From positions 2,007,171 through 2,071,170 of the forward strand of contig CM030942.1 of the NCBI GenBank assembly GCA_018136815.1: a stretch of 64,000 nt of DNA. Direction: 5' to 3'. The notes below the pieces were generated by a model. The model was given only the letters and a program-made list of their open reading frames with translations. It was not told the origin of the DNA and ran no database searches. Both the position numbers and the translations under genes were made by a program. The stretch comes from Isochrysis galbana (lineage: Eukaryota; Haptophyta; Isochrysidales; Isochrysidaceae). Shown one piece after another: positions 21,974-33,336 of this stretch (within the stretch, counting starts at the first letter, position 1; every line of letters begins with the position of its first letter).

Positions 21974-22600
21974 ATGCTGCCCGCCGGCTTCGCCATGGGC
22001 GTCGTGCTCTCGGCGGCTTTGCTGCCCACTGCGCCACCACCGACCAGGGCCGGCTCGCCGTGCATGATGGCAAAGAAGCCCTTCAAGGGCGGCCGGCTCG
22101 ACGACTTCCTCGCGGCGGGTGAAGCCGAGGCACGCTTCGGACCTGGCAGGTATGCTGCTGTCGCAGAGGACGCATGGAGAATCGAGGCGAAGCGCGAGAA
22201 GAGCAAGGCAGATATGGAACGCAGTCTGGAGCTGTACAACCTCCAAAAGACCCAGTGGCTCAGTGACCACGTCTTCATCTCTCTCCTGGGCGTCGCCTTT
22301 GTCTGGAGCATCAGCAGTCTGCTGGCGACACAGAGTTTCGCCTTTGGCGCCTTTTTCGGCGGATTCTACGTGTTTCTCAAGCAACGAGAGGTCGATGCTT
22401 GGAACCCGAAGACCGTCGAGGAAGCTCGTAGGGCACCGCCTGCGCTCGTCATGCCGGCTATCATGATGCTGGCAGTCGCCAAGAATCCTGACAACCTCAT
22501 GATCATTCCAACACTCGCGGGCTTCTTCATGCAAAAGATTTCCGCGGTTGGCCAGCTAGTGTACGACTTCGATGCGGCACTTGAGAAGAAGAGCCGATGA
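21974..22600 (+). CDS. Putative plastid-targeted membrane protein, AtpI/CGL160-like
   Basis: 208 aa counted from the ATG at 21974; the frame is open back to an ATG at 21728, so a longer form cannot be excluded. Residues 1-30 are hydrophobic and Ala/Pro-rich and look like a signal or transit segment. A charged helix (60-95) follows. Four likely membrane segments lie at about 98-115, 119-135, 156-168 and 174-188, with a short C-terminal tail. The pattern of two hairpins, with PAIMMLAVAK and IPTLAGFFMQK in the second pair, recalls the C-terminal membrane part of CGL160/ATP synthase protein I, an assembly factor of the thylakoid ATP synthase c-ring. The resemblance is from memory and modest; an unrelated four-helix plastid protein is possible. 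Confidence 0.45.
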   Translation: MLPAGFAMGVVLSAALLPTAPPPTRAGSPCMMAKKPFKGGRLDDFLAAGEAEARFGPGRYAAVAEDAWRIEAKREKSKADMERSLELYNLQKTQWLSDHVFISLLGVAFVWSISSLLATQSFAFGAFFGGFYVFLKQREVDAWNPKTVEEARRAPPALVMPAIMMLAVAKNPDNLMIIPTLAGFFMQKISAVGQLVYDFDAALEKKSR

Positions 22601-23681
22601 TAAATCCCATGGTTGTCTGACACTCCCACCATCTCTGCATCTTCATCCGAGCAGAAGTGGCTTCGTTATGCCGGGAATGCTGAAGAGACGCATAGGTAGT
22701 GAAGTGCTTCGTGCACACTAGCATCACTTGCAGTTGGGTGGTTCGACAGCGAAGGGTTTGAAATTTGTTCGGAACGAACTCTGGAAGAATTTGAGAATGC
22801 TGACCAATGCACTCTCACGGCTAGTGTGTACAAGTGTGATGTGGCATGATCTTACGACCTCTGCCGCTTACCTATCCCCTCATCCCCTTATAGTCGTCTA
22901 CATGGAGATAAGGAGATTGTCATTCTAAAATAGAACAAAACCACCCATGCCGCCTACCGGACGGGTGGCCTCGCGCGGTCTGAGAGAATGAGAAAGGGAG
23001 AGAGACCGTGCGTGGTCGCCACTCTCCACCTGGAGAATAAGAGAAAGTAGCAAGGGATACTTGAAAGAAGAGAGGGGGAAATGCGGGGCAGCCGGAAGGA
23101 CCGACCGACTCTCTCTGCTTCTTCCTCTCAGCACAGCAGAGAGCTCCCTTCTCTTCTTCCTCTGCGAGTCTCCTCCCGTTGTCGCCTCCTCTATTCTGCC
23201 ACCTTGCCGGCTTGTTTCTCTCTTCGCGTCTTTGTCCGTACCGCTGCTCCCTCTCTCCGAAGCTACGAGAACAACAAAAATGAGAAAATGCGAAGACCAG
23301 AGGGAAAATGACAGAAGAAATGGGGAGTCGATCGATGTCAACTTCGGAAAGTGACGGAATGTGGAAGAGGAGAGAGGCCGACGTAGACCAAATAAACAAG
23401 CCGTTCATTCTTGTGTTCTTGCTCTGTCCCCGTTTGAGGAGAAGAGAGGAGAGGAGAGGAGAGGAGAGAGGAGGGAAAAGAGGGGGAGGGAGGGGAGGGG
23501 GAGGGGGCGACCAGTGCGCGGCGGGTGGCGGGCGACCAGGACGAGGGGGGGGCGGGGGGGGAAGAGGGAGAGAGAGAGGGAGAGGGAGAGAGAGCGAGGG
23601 GGGAGGGAGGGAGGGAGGGGGAGGGAGAAAGGGAGAGGGAGAGAAAGGTCGGCTGGGGAGTGAGCTTTGCGAGTGTGTTAG
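22601..23681. repeat. Intergenic region ending in a long polypurine tract
   Basis: 22601-23420 has no recognised gene. A mixed pyrimidine-rich stretch occurs at 23100-23260. From about 23424 to 23655 the + strand is nearly all G and A, and it ends 26 bases before the RPGRIP1L start codon. Long antisense frames over this stretch are low-complexity shadows. Confidence 0.6.
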
Positions 23682-26600
23682 ATGTCGTCTCGTCCCGTCT
23701 CTCGCGCGACCGCGCGCGCGCGCGATGCCCACGACGAGCTGATTAAGCTGCAGGAGGAGAACGCTGCGCTCAAGCGCCACAACCTCGAGCAGGGAGAGAA
23801 GATGAGGCAGCTCGGGGTGCAGATGCAGCGGATCCGGGCGGACATGGCGTCGTCAGGGGGCATGGGCAAGGACGTACCCCTCGCTGAACGCGCTCGTGCC
23901 GCGCAGCTCGCTGCCAAGGACGAGAAGATCGCACAGCTCCAGATGGAGCTCGCGCAGCGGGACGCGGCGAACCGAAAGCTTGCGCAGCAGCTCGCGCTGT
24001 ACAAGCAGACGAGCACTGTGGGCGGTCGCAGCGGTGGGCGGTCCAGCTCGGCCCGGCCTGCTCTCAAGAAGCGGCCACCCAACATCCCCGTGCCTGCCGC
24101 TCCGGCAGCGTTCCGACCAAGGCCAGGGTCCGCGCGCTCATCGCGCGATGCTTTCCAAGCGCCCAGAACACCCCCTCGATCTCCGCCGCCGCAGCGGACT
24201 GCGGCGGCGGACCTGGCCGACCCAGAGGCGCTCACTCGGCTGGCTTCAGCAGCGGCGGTCACCGCGCTCGGCGAGGGGGTTGAGGGTGAGGCAGGTCAGC
24301 TCAGTGCCCTCTTGAAGATGCTGCAGGAGAAGGACCGCCAGATTGAGGAAATGCGCAAGCAGAACGTGCCGCCGACCGCATCAGAACCGGGCTCCGCAGC
24401 CGAGGCGATCGCAGCCACCGCACGAGTCGCACCGCCTGGTGCCTGCGTGCCTTCCGGCACAGGGTCATCGGAGACTGTACAGATGCTGGAGCTCCGTCGA
24501 TCGCTCAAAGAGAGAACCGCTCAGCTGACACTGCTCACCCAGCGCTATGATCACTTGAATGGTCGTTTCGAGGCAGTGCGCGCCAACCACGAAAAGGTCC
24601 TAGCACAAATGAACGATCTGAATCGGATCATCCGCGATGAACGGACCGAGAACACGCGGCTACGCCAAGACGTGCAACGCCTTCAGATCGTGCAGGTACG
24701 TGGCGGGCATCCGCTCATTCCGTGCATTGCCAGGCAACGTGCCTAGCGGCTGGTCCATTGCGCTCCCTGCTCGCACCGGGCCGACGAGCAACAAATAGGA
24801 CATCCCCCCCGGCGCACGCGCCCTGTCACTGTGCCGCAGGAGACCGCCGACGAGACCAAACTTGTGATGGAACAGCTGCGCTCGGAGAAGATTGCGCTCG
24901 AAGAGGAGAACCGGCGAGTCCTTGCTAGAGTATTTTCGGAGGATGAAGCAAGTGAGCTCTCCGTTGCTCGGCAACAAGTCATCCAGCGGGACGCAGAGAT
25001 CAAGAGGCTCAAGTCCAAGCTCAAGGAAGCCGAGGATAAGGCGAAGATCTCCGCCGACGCGAATGCCGCCTCAGACACGCGGCTGGCTGCAGCTCACGGT
25101 GAGCGTGACTCAGCAAAACGATCCCTGCATCGTGCGCAAGCGGAGCTCAATCAGCGCCAGCAAGAGATCGAGGCACTTGAGAGGCGCGTGGCGCACCTGG
25201 TCGGCGACATGGGCGTGAGCCCTCAGCACCTTGAGCAAGCCTTGGCAATAGTGCGGGATACCGAACAAGGTGCAGTTGGCAACGCCCAACTGCTGTATTG
25301 CGGCGGCAGCGGTGCGCCTGCACCCGCGAGCGCTGCACACCGTGACGTGGCAGCCGCCAGCGCCGTTGCAGAGAGCCATGGCCAACGCTTCGGTGAGACG
25401 TCGCGTCGCTTGCACGAAACGGACCTCTCGAAGCTCGGCTTGCCGCCATTTGCTAAGAAGCAGGTGCACGAGATCCTGATCCAGAACAACGAGCTCAACA
25501 TGCAACTTGAGAAAACTGAGTCGCTACTGAAGATATCGCAACGGTTGGCGGACACCCTGCGCGCCGAGCTGGACGCGACCAAACGGCGAGAAGCGGAGGA
25601 GCGTGCTCGGCTGCAGAAGCAGCTGGCGCTGCGCACGCAAGAGCTCACTTCAGCCACGCGAAACGCGTTGCGACACTCCGAGATGGTTTCGGCGATGGAG
25701 GCACAGCGCAAGGACTACCTCGCCGGCCGCATGCCCCGCGCCCCACTCTTGCCGCACGCCCATGATGTCGAGTCAATCGCCGGCTCCATCATTTCGGAGG
25801 GGACACACTCGGAGCTCGATGTCGGACCCGATGAGAACATGTTTGAGCTGCGGGTCGTCTCCGCTTCGCTCAATGCCGACTATTTTGGCGCGCTACCCTC
25901 CACCTTTGTATCCATGGACTTCTTCCAGCACGACACGCAGGCGACGCCCATGCGGCAAGGCTTGCAGCCGGAGTTTGATTTCACAGCCCAGTACGTCCTC
26001 TCAGTGGATGACCTCTTCTTGCACTACCTCGCAACGGCTGCGATGCGCCTCGAGCTTAACCAGTCCTGGGGTGTGGAGTGTCAGGTGCGGGGGAGCCATC
26101 GCGGCGACCATGGCGTGCCCTTCCACGCTGCCTGTGTTTCCAGCCGCTGTGCCCTCACCCGCAACCCGCAGTGAGCCTCGGATAGGGAGCCTCGTGTGTG
26201 CCCTGCCGCGGTAGGCGTTGTGCCCTATTGTGACGTGCCATTACTCGCATGTGCAGGTGGTCGCCATGTGCGACGTCCCTCTGCGCGAATTGCTGCAGTC
26301 TCCTCGTGGGAAGGTTTCCAAGTACGTCCAGCTCGTGTCGGTCACGCCGCCGGCTCGCGCTGGTGATGCGCCCCCGGCGCCGCGTCCTGTAGGCTCCTTA
26401 GTCTTTGCGATGCGCATGCGTCGGCGCATCGACGTGGCAACTTCAGCCTTCCTGCAACAATTCCCCGACGTCGCCTCGCTGGCCCTCACGCCAGTGTTGC
26501 CAGGCCAGCGAGACAAGGAGGTCGTCATCACAATCGTGCAGGCAACAGCGCTCCGCCTTCGTGCGCATGGGCTGCGCGCGTTGCCCTACGTCCACTTCGA

Positions 26601-27532
26601 GTTCTACGACTTTGGAGAACAGGAGACGGCCACCTCTAGTGGCTCCGACCCGCGCTTCGAGCAGGAGTTCCGCTTTGCCATCGATCTAGACGCCAATCTC
26701 AACGAATACCTCAAGCAAGAGGTGATCCGCTTCTCCGTCTTCGATGAAAATGAGGATGATGCCGCTGGCCTTCTCGGCTTTGGTACTCTCCCTCTAGGTC
26801 GGCTACTGACCAACCCGCGGCTCGATGAGGAGTTGCCGCTCCAGGACGCTAGTCTCCAGCCGGCTGGAAACCTCTCCGTGCGAATCGAGCTTCGCGACTC
26901 CTCGCAGCCTCGGCCAATATCGCTGAAGCGAAGTTGTATCACCGACACGGACTCTGCGGCCGCAGCCATCCAATCCGCCTACCGCGGACGCATCGTCCGC
27001 CGTGACAAAGGTGGTGCGGCAGAAAAGGGTGCCGACATCTCCTTGCGTCTCTTTCGTCTTGAGCTCCATGGCGGCGCAATGGAAGACTCCTACTCGGCCG
27101 CTTGGGTCGAGATTGACTTGCTCGACCTCACGCCCGCACCGCTGAAGACTAAACAAGCGCGGCTGCGTGAAGCGGGGTGCAGCTTCGACTTTTCGCATAC
27201 GTTGCCAGTGAAAAGCGGTGGCTCGGCTGCCGCAGCACTTCGGCGTGCACTCGAAGCCACCGACGACAAGGAGTCGGACGTCTTTTTCAATCTTATGGGC
27301 GTTACTCCCTCGGGCGCGTCCAAACTGATCGGCAACGCCTACTTGAATATCAAGGAACTCTGGACCACTGGGACGGACCTGGACGAGGCCACGATACCTG
27401 TTCGCGGCGCACAAGCCGAGCGTCCCATCGGGTCGCTCGTTCTCTCGGCGTCTGTGGTCGCTGCGTGCCATCGCGCTATTGCGGCGAGCTCTGTGCGCAT
27501 TGACGTTCGCGAGGTCTCCCTCAGCGATCCCA
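23682..27532 (+). CDS. RPGRIP1L: RPGRIP1L ciliary transition-zone protein (3' end lost in gap)
   Basis: Three exons are visible: 23682-24695, 24840-26084 and from 26257 into the N gap at 27533, giving 1178+ residues. The introns are GT-AG and phase 0. The N-terminal part is coiled coil, starting with the family-typical helix LIKLQEENAALKRHN. A C2 domain follows (residues about 657-770) with ENMFELRVVSA, QGLQPEFDFTAQYVLSVDDLFLHYL; this block is the RPGRIP1 C2-N domain. A second C2 domain begins near VVITIVQATALRLR and contains FYDFGEQETATSSGSDPRFE. An IQ-like motif (AAAAIQSAYRGRIVRR) precedes the start of the C-terminal RPGR-interacting region. Known role: transition-zone scaffold at the base of cilia. 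The gene therefore indicates a flagellated organism. Sequence after the gap (27633-27666) cannot be assigned to it. Confidence 0.9.
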
Positions 27533-27632
27533 NNNNNNNNNNNNNNNNNNNNNNNNNNNNNNNNNNNNNNNNNNNNNNNNNNNNNNNNNNNNNNNNNNNN
27601 NNNNNNNNNNNNNNNNNNNNNNNNNNNNNNNN
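27533..27632. other. Assembly gap of exactly 100 N
   Basis: Exactly 100 N bases, the usual placeholder for a gap of unknown size. It truncates RPGRIP1L. Confidence 0.99.
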
Positions 27633-27967
27633 CTCGGGAGCGGTCGCGTTGACCCTCCATCCATAGGTCAAAGGTCAAACTATAACAATAACAGTTAATA
27701 CATAATACTAATACTACTGCTAGGTGTATAAGTATAAATAGAGATCTATTTTGTCTATTGATGTAGACGTAGCAGAGGGCGGGGATGAGATATGTATAGC
27801 ACTCGCGGCCGGACAACCCATCCTACGCGAGACAGCGTAAAAGTGATGTTCGCCAGTGCGTCCTGTGCACAAGCACCCATGAGTCTTCTGGCTTCTGGTC
27901 GCCTTCCGCGGCGAACAAAATCCCAAGATACTTTATTGGTATTCCCGATCGCTTCGAGAATGCCCTT
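27633..27967. other. Short region between gap and tRNA, nothing recognised
   Basis: AT-richer sequence with no convincing coding frame. Confidence 0.4.
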
Positions 27968-28040
27968 GGCTCTGTGGCCTAATGGATAAGGCGTCTGACT
28001 TCGGATCAGAAAATTGAGGGTTCGAGTCCCTCCAGAGTCG
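27968..28040 (+). tRNA. tRNA-Arg (anticodon TCG)
   Basis: This is a 73-nt cloverleaf. The acceptor stem GGCTCTG pairs with CAGAGTC, and the discriminator is G. The D-arm holds the A-box TGGCCTAATGG. The anticodon stem TCTGA/TCAGA encloses the loop CTTCGGA with anticodon TCG. The T-arm GAGGG TTCGAGT CCCTC holds the B-box. No intron and no encoded CCA, as in nuclear genes. A T-run at 28043-28048 is a typical RNA polymerase III terminator. Confidence 0.97.
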
Positions 28041-28050
28041 AATTTTTTGT
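28041..28050 (+). terminator. Pol III T-run terminator of the tRNA gene
   Basis: AATTTTTTGT follows the tRNA 3' end directly. Confidence 0.7.
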
Positions 28051-29014
28051 CGTTTTTGTCGTACGTTTTTCGGCCAAGCGCTCACGAGGCGTTTGGTTGC
28101 GCTGCGCCGCATCTGCTTATTTTTGTCGTGACAGCCTTCGCACACTTATTTTGCTCATTGTCAACTTGAACTAGACATCGGCCGCACCAATGCTGCTCCT
28201 TGTTCCGTAAGCCGTAACCACAACTAGAACTAGACATCGGCCGCACCAAAATCGTTCCACAGAGCCATCAAAACCTGGGTCGAAGGAGTTCTATGGACGA
28301 AGATGAACCCCCCACACAGGACGCAAAACACGGTGGATCAAACATCCCGAAATTCCCTTGCAAGTTGCAAGGGGACACAGATGAAGGCCCCCACCCACTG
28401 TCCACTGTGGCAAGAAAAGGGGGTCTGCCAACCACCAGCCACCGCCCCTCAAAAACAAAACCTAGGCCCTTCCTCTGGCTATGGCGATCTGGTCCGCAGC
28501 CTCTCCTCCGCTCCCGACTGTCAACTGCGAAAGGAGAGGGCCGGCCACGGCAATCTATTTGAAGTGAGGGGAAGAACTTACATCTCATCAGAAGGTGGAG
28601 GTCAGCGGCTTTTAACTTTTAACTGAGGGCGTCCATCTGGCTAAATCAACGATTTGGAGCCATTTTATCCACGAAAATGAAAAAAAAATCACCAAGGATC
28701 CACATAGGAGAAAGGGCAGTTTTCCCCGTTTCCTACGAACCTAAGCACTCCCGAGAGTCTCTCCCTCTCCTCCTCCTCTTCTTTTACAGTAAACACCTTC
28801 TTTATTATTATGATGCTAACTATCTCTCTCCCCACCCGTCCTCCACCCAGGCAGGCAGCGTCGGGGCATCGGCAGCCGGTAGCGCGAGCTCCTCCCTCCC
28901 TCCTAAGACCCGTAACAGGTTTGATTTTAGCAATCTGGATATCTGGTTGGAGTTCAGATTTGGTATCCAGATAGTATCCGGATACCTCTGGAGCTCGTTA
29001 GTCGTTAGGAATAT
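28051..29014. other. Intergenic region with a short direct repeat
   Basis: ACTAGACATCGGCCGCACCA occurs twice (about 28170-28190 and 28226-28246). No gene is recognised. Short frames at 28293-28626 have no family resemblance. Confidence 0.4.
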
Positions 29015-29570
29015 CTAGGGCGGTCAAACAAGGGCTTTTTAACCATTAGTAAGGGCCGGGCTGCATTTTTTGACCGTGGCGCGATGCCCAATAAAAGACC
29101 TCCGGGGGGGCTACGGGGCTACCTGACGCGACGAAAATCTTCGCCAAGAAATGGTGCGATCCGCCCCCCCTCTCTCCCCCTCCGTCACGCGCACTCACGC
29201 TCTACCCGTAAAGAATGGGCGGTCGCGCCCGCGGAGGGATCGGTTCCTTCATATCTAAGCTACATTCGGCATTTGATTCCCGCCCGATGCAGCGCCGTGT
29301 CGGGCTGCCGACAGTCCGACCACCCCCTGACCCTCTGGCATCATTGCCCGCGCAGCCCACCCAGCTCCTCACAGCGCGCGCACGCGGCTACCCTGTCTAC
29401 CAGAGGCCCTACCCCGACCATCCCGACCCGCCCCTCGCAGGATTCGCCCTCTCTCGAACTCGGCATCGAGAACCAGGACCAGGTTCTCCGACGCGGCCGT
29501 CCACGCGTGGCTGACGAGCCTCCGCGTTGAGGCTGCCTTCGCGGCCCTCCTCTCGTTGACAGTGCACAGT
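29015..29570 (+). repeat. Degenerate dispersed repeat, copy 2 (CTAGGGCGGTCAAACAA start)
   Basis: Begins CTAGGGCGGTCAAACAA and contains GGGCTGCATTTTTTGACCGTG, a C-rich block and CCCGACCCGCCCCTCGCAGG, in the same order as 694-1210. No intact coding frame was recognised. Confidence 0.5.
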
Positions 29571-30002
29571 GCCAGATCCGACGCTGATCAACGTAGTGAG
29601 ACCCGTTGGTGGCCTCAGGACGGGCCACGCCGTGGCTCATAACGCCAGGGCGAGCAGGAAAGCCCAAGATCCTGCCAGAGCGCCTCACAGCGCATCTGGC
29701 GGGAACCCACCACCCAGAGCAGAAATCATCTTCTGCCGCTGGGTGGTGGGCTTGGCAGGCGGTATTAGACATCAGCCCATACTGCAAATGACGCGCGACG
29801 GCGAAGCGAAAGCGCTCCAGGCATGCGGAGCTCGCGCAGCGAAGGCCCAAACCAGGGTCTTGGCAATCCTTGACATAGAAGTCCAGGAGAGCCGTAGACC
29901 GCGGAGCCGACGCGGTGCCCGTCGACCCCAGGTGGGCAGCTGAGACAGGCCTTCATTTGGTCTCCTTTCACTCAGGGTTTCTTCCCCTCTCCGTGGGGAC
30001 TC

Positions 30003-30780
30003 TCACCCTACCATGAGCCCCCCCGCGAGCCCCCCGAAGGAGAGGCCCAGGAGCACCACGTACGCGACGAGAACAGCGTCGCCTTGGCTCGGCATGAGGG
30101 CGCGCCCCGAGAGGGCCTGGTAGACGCCCACGCCGAGCACGGCGTAGCCCGTCCCCTTGTGCGCGACCCGCCACACGGCGCGGCGTGTGGTGCGGGCGGC
30201 GGGCGGGCCGCGCACGAGCGCGTTGAGCGGCCGCAGCAGGGCGAGGGCGAAGGCGACGATCCCGAGCGTGTGATGGGGGTGCGAGAAGTGGCGCCCTCGG
30301 GGCACCGACGCGACGGCGAGCGCGACGCCGGCGGCGGCCACCGCAAGGCCGGCACGCACTAGTAACCATGCATCCTTCGTCGACCCTGGTGGCTGCGCGG
30401 CGGCCACGTCATGCGTGACGAGGAGGCCGTGGCGAGCGTCGCCTTGGAAGTGGGGAATGTAGTCGATCTCCGAAGGGCGGAGGTCGCAGGTGGCGACGCT
30501 AGCGCCCCCTAGGTAGAACATGGTTGCGACAACACCGCTGATTTCGCCCAAGACCAGGACTTTTGGGGGCGGACGACCCGCCGCCGCCCTAGAGCGAGCC
30601 TGGTCGGCCAGGGAGGAGAGTTGAGCGCACAGGGCGTCGAAATGTTGGGGGATGACGGCGGCCGGAGACGCGTAAGTGCCTCGTGGCGGAGTCGGCATGC
30701 GGATCTCGAGGGCGGCCTCCGCCAAGTGACGGGGCAAGACTACCGCGGAACCGCTGGCCCTGGCCCACTCCCTCAGCCTC
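30003..30780 (-). CDS. Cytochrome b561-like membrane segment fused to an unknown Rossmann-like domain
   Basis: The minus frame runs 30989-30003, but its first ~70 codons are antisense to a gag-like start at 30808 on the + strand, so the coding part is taken from about 30780. The next ~110 residues contain PKVLVLGEISGVVATMFYLGG and CDLRPSE...HFQGDA. This is the glycine-rich loop and acidic strand end expected of a Rossmann-type fold; the family is unknown. The C-terminal ~120 residues have three or four hydrophobic segments with SHPHHTLGIVAFALALLRPLNAL and a second conserved His in VAHKGTGYA. This arrangement is like the heme-binding His residues of cytochrome b561/DOMON-b561 cores. Only half a b561 bundle is present, so it is likely a fragment or carries unrecognised introns. 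The product and its activity are uncertain. Confidence 0.35.
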
Positions 30781-30807
30781 AGCCTATCACTCCCGATCCG
30801 CCCAGCC

Positions 30808-31002
30808 ATGTCCGTTCCGTCGTCGCGCTCGCCCTCGCCCAAGCCGGTCCTCCCGCCTTTTTCTGCTGAGGAGGTGGTCCAGCCCGTCATTCCATCACTC
30901 CCGGCCACCTTCGCCGCGCCTTCCGCCGATCGTTTCCCTTCCGAATCGTCGCATATCGAGCCAGTGGTCAGAGTGGTCATGTGTCGCATTCATCCCAGAT
31001 GA
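30808..31002 (+). pseudogene. gag-like start of an LTR retrotransposon
   Basis: ATG at 30808 begins a Ser/Pro-rich stretch (SSRSPSPKPVLPPFSAEE) similar in wording and codons to the one starting at 46530, which follows an LTR. A short relic cut by the LTR-like block at 30982. Confidence 0.4.
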
Positions 31003-31640
31003 TGCGATTTCCAGGCTCTTATTTCCAGGTCCTTCGCCGTGCGGCCACACGGTGAAGCTCAGGTACTTCTAGGTTGGTAGGGTTCGTCCCTAGCGATCTA
31101 GAATTCGAGTTCTCGTTTCGTTCCTTCTAGCCTGTCTGTCAGGTCTAGATTCCAGGTTTCCTCCTTTCGGGCAATCTTGACCCAAAGGAGCCAGGTCGCC
31201 TGTCACTCGCTGCGCGCTTGTCTCAGGCTCTCACTCAGATTACCTTGTGAAGGCTTGTTTAGCTTGTTGCAAGGCTTGTTGTTTCTTGTTGGGTTCCGGT
31301 TCTTTCTTGGGACCTGCTAACTTTCGTTGTCGTCCAGGCCTGTTCTGCGTAGGTTCTGCTTAGCCTGGTTAGGGTTTCGTTGCCTTCCGGCGTTTGGCGT
31401 TCGCGTTGGCGTCCGGAAACTTCCTCTCACATTCCCTAGGTCCGCTACCCTTGGCTCGTAGGTCCTTGCTTCTTTCTTCTCGGTCAAGGTTTTGGCGAGC
31501 GAGTCGGTTGCTCTATCCGCTCGAGATTTGAGGTTTAATTTGCCATCTCCCCTTGGAGGCCGAACGGCTGTCTCGGAAGCCGGAGTCGATACTTGACCCG
31601 GGCTCCTGGAAACAGGTTTGCCCCGGAGATAGTCGCGACC
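30982..31640 (+). repeat. LTR-like block A (TGTCGCATTCATCC start)
   Basis: 30982-31382 matches 55473-55870 almost base for base and matches the reverse of 39369-40884. The block starts with an imperfect hairpin, TCGCATTCATCC...GATGATGCGA. 31470-31560 also shares GGTTTAATTTG...ATCTCCCCT with the 370-bp LTR family at 44502. It is followed directly by a retroviral-type protease relic, so it is read as a decayed 5' LTR and leader. Confidence 0.55.
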
Positions 31641-31656
31641 CGACTCTCCGAAATTC

Positions 31657-32165
31657 GTGTACGTCTACAAGTTCTCCTATGGCGACCGCGCGGCTCAAGG
31701 GTTCGTTCTCCCAGACGTTGCCCTCACGGTGAACAGCACCCTGGCTGACACTGGAGCGGGCCCGTCAGTAATCACCACTACTCTTCTCGATCGACTACCT
31801 GAAGACGCTTGCGTCGAACGCGTATATCGGACGCTACCGTCCCCAACCTACATGGACCGGACGGCCTTCCTCTCATCACTAGGGGCCGGGCTAGCCTCGT
31901 CTTCTCCTTGTCCGGTCGCCTCTTTCGTCATTCGTTCGCGGTCATCGAAGGGAACCCGATGCTTCTGCTCGGGAACGATTTTTTGGCCGCCCACTCCGCT
32001 ACCATTTCTCTCGACGCCGCGAGCTCGGAAGGAAGCCTCCGCCTCCGTCCTGCCTCTGGCGATTCAGAAGACTCTTCAAGAGTCCTTTCCGAATGCGTAG
32101 TCAGAGTTTCCACGGCGCCGCCCCCAGTCGCGGACTCCGGCTTCGTCGGAGCTATCTCGATGTGA
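31657..32165 (+). pseudogene. Ty3/gypsy retrotransposon aspartic protease relic
   Basis: The frame from 31657 reads ALTVNSTLADTGAGPSVI, with the DTGA catalytic motif of retropepsins, and continues to RLPEDACVERVYR. A shift near 31840 moves to the frame ending at 32165, which reads SGRLFRHSFAVIEG and MLLLGNDFLAAHSATISLD, the second conserved protease block (LLGxDFL). The two halves together cover one protease domain. No RT follows, so this is a deletion relic. Confidence 0.75.
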
Positions 32166-32534
32166 ATGATTCCGGTGTGTTCGTGAGGCGGTGTATCCTG
32201 TTGTCCTCAGGTTCGTTGTCCGTCGTTGTTCGCTGCGTCGCTGCACTCTAGCAGTCTAGGCTCCCTCCCTGAGGGAAGAGTTCTTTGTAGGTCTAACAAT
32301 CTCTTAAAACCCAACACACTAGGGCCGCTAGCCGCTAGGAGCGCCTCGCCGCCCCACCGCCCTTCGTTCGCCGTTCGTCCCCCGTCCAGACACCCAAATG
32401 GGGATGCCCGACCCCATCCAGAATTTCATTCACCCGACTCCCGGCGGGGAGGAGGGCCAAGGCGCCGCGCTAACCGCCGGTGCCGCTCGCGACGGAGTGG
32501 CCCAGAGCCCTCCGGCTCCGCTCGACTCGACATG
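32162..32534 (+). repeat. Retroelement 3' block, copy A
   Basis: GTGAATGATTCCGG through CGACTCGACATG is about 95% identical by eye to 57940-58305, which follows an RT relic. The second half also matches 40886-41072. It is the 3' part of a Ty3/gypsy-type element. Confidence 0.7.
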
Positions 32535-32561
32535 TCATGTGTCATGGAGATTGCGGTGACC

Positions 32562-32745
32562 TCTCGGCGGGGGTACCACGTTAGAACTTATAGCGTCGTG
32601 TGACATCTTGTTAGCTAGCATCCCTAGCCACATACACCGGACGAGCCATGCGCCAACCGCGCACACCCCCATCGCGGGGGAGGGGCTCCGTTGCCGTCGA
32701 AGGGCTACTACGGTCCCGCAGCACTAAGGTTATACTAACACAACA
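32562..32745 (-). repeat. Dispersed repeat in inverted orientation to 43230-43410
   Basis: GTACCACG...GCTAGCATCCCTAGCCACAT...CGGACGAGCCATGCGCCAACC and GAGGGGCTCCGTTGCCG reappear as the reverse complement at 43230-43410. Boundaries are approximate. Confidence 0.6.
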
Positions 32746-32844
32746 ATAAAACTCTGACGGAGGGTGTGGTCGTCTCGGCCGGACGTGATGTGCGTGCGGT
32801 AGGGGACTATCGTACCATTTCTATTGTTCTCCTTTTCCGTGGAG

Positions 32845-32992
32845 AGCGGGAGAGAGAGAGAGAGAGAGAGAGAAGGACGTGAGGAGAACGAGAGTCGCGA
32901 CAGATCTGTTCTACTTTACGAGTGCACATCATTCTCTTCACCGGCTCCCCTCCTCCCTGCTTGCACTCTCTCCCTTTCTCCTCTTCTCTCTC

Positions 32993-33026
<34 letters not shown>

Positions 33027-33299
33027 CCTCTCTCTCTCTCTCTCCCTTTCCCTCCCTCTCTCTCTCTCTCTCTCCCTCAATACTCCCTCTCCTCGCGTCA
33101 GCACACCCTCTTACTTGCCGCCGCCGCCGCCGCCCCGCGACCGAGCCGCGCGAGGCACAGAGAGAGAGAGAGGGAGGGAGGGAGAGCAAGCGAGTGAGCG
33201 AGCGATAGAGGGAGGGGGGAGAGGGAGAGGGAGAGAGAGGGAGAGAGGGGGAGAGAATAGAGTGAGTGAGGGAGGGAGGGAGAGAGGGTGAGGGTGAGG

Positions 33300-33336
<37 letters not shown>

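Noticed and set aside
22920..23780. 286-codon minus-strand frame
   Set aside because: Pro/Leu/Ser low complexity produced by the polypurine tract; it also overlaps the certain start of RPGRIP1L.
28293..28626. Two overlapping frames of about 100 codons near the tRNA
   Set aside because: Charged, low-information composition with no family resemblance; both frames overlap, and neither has gene context.
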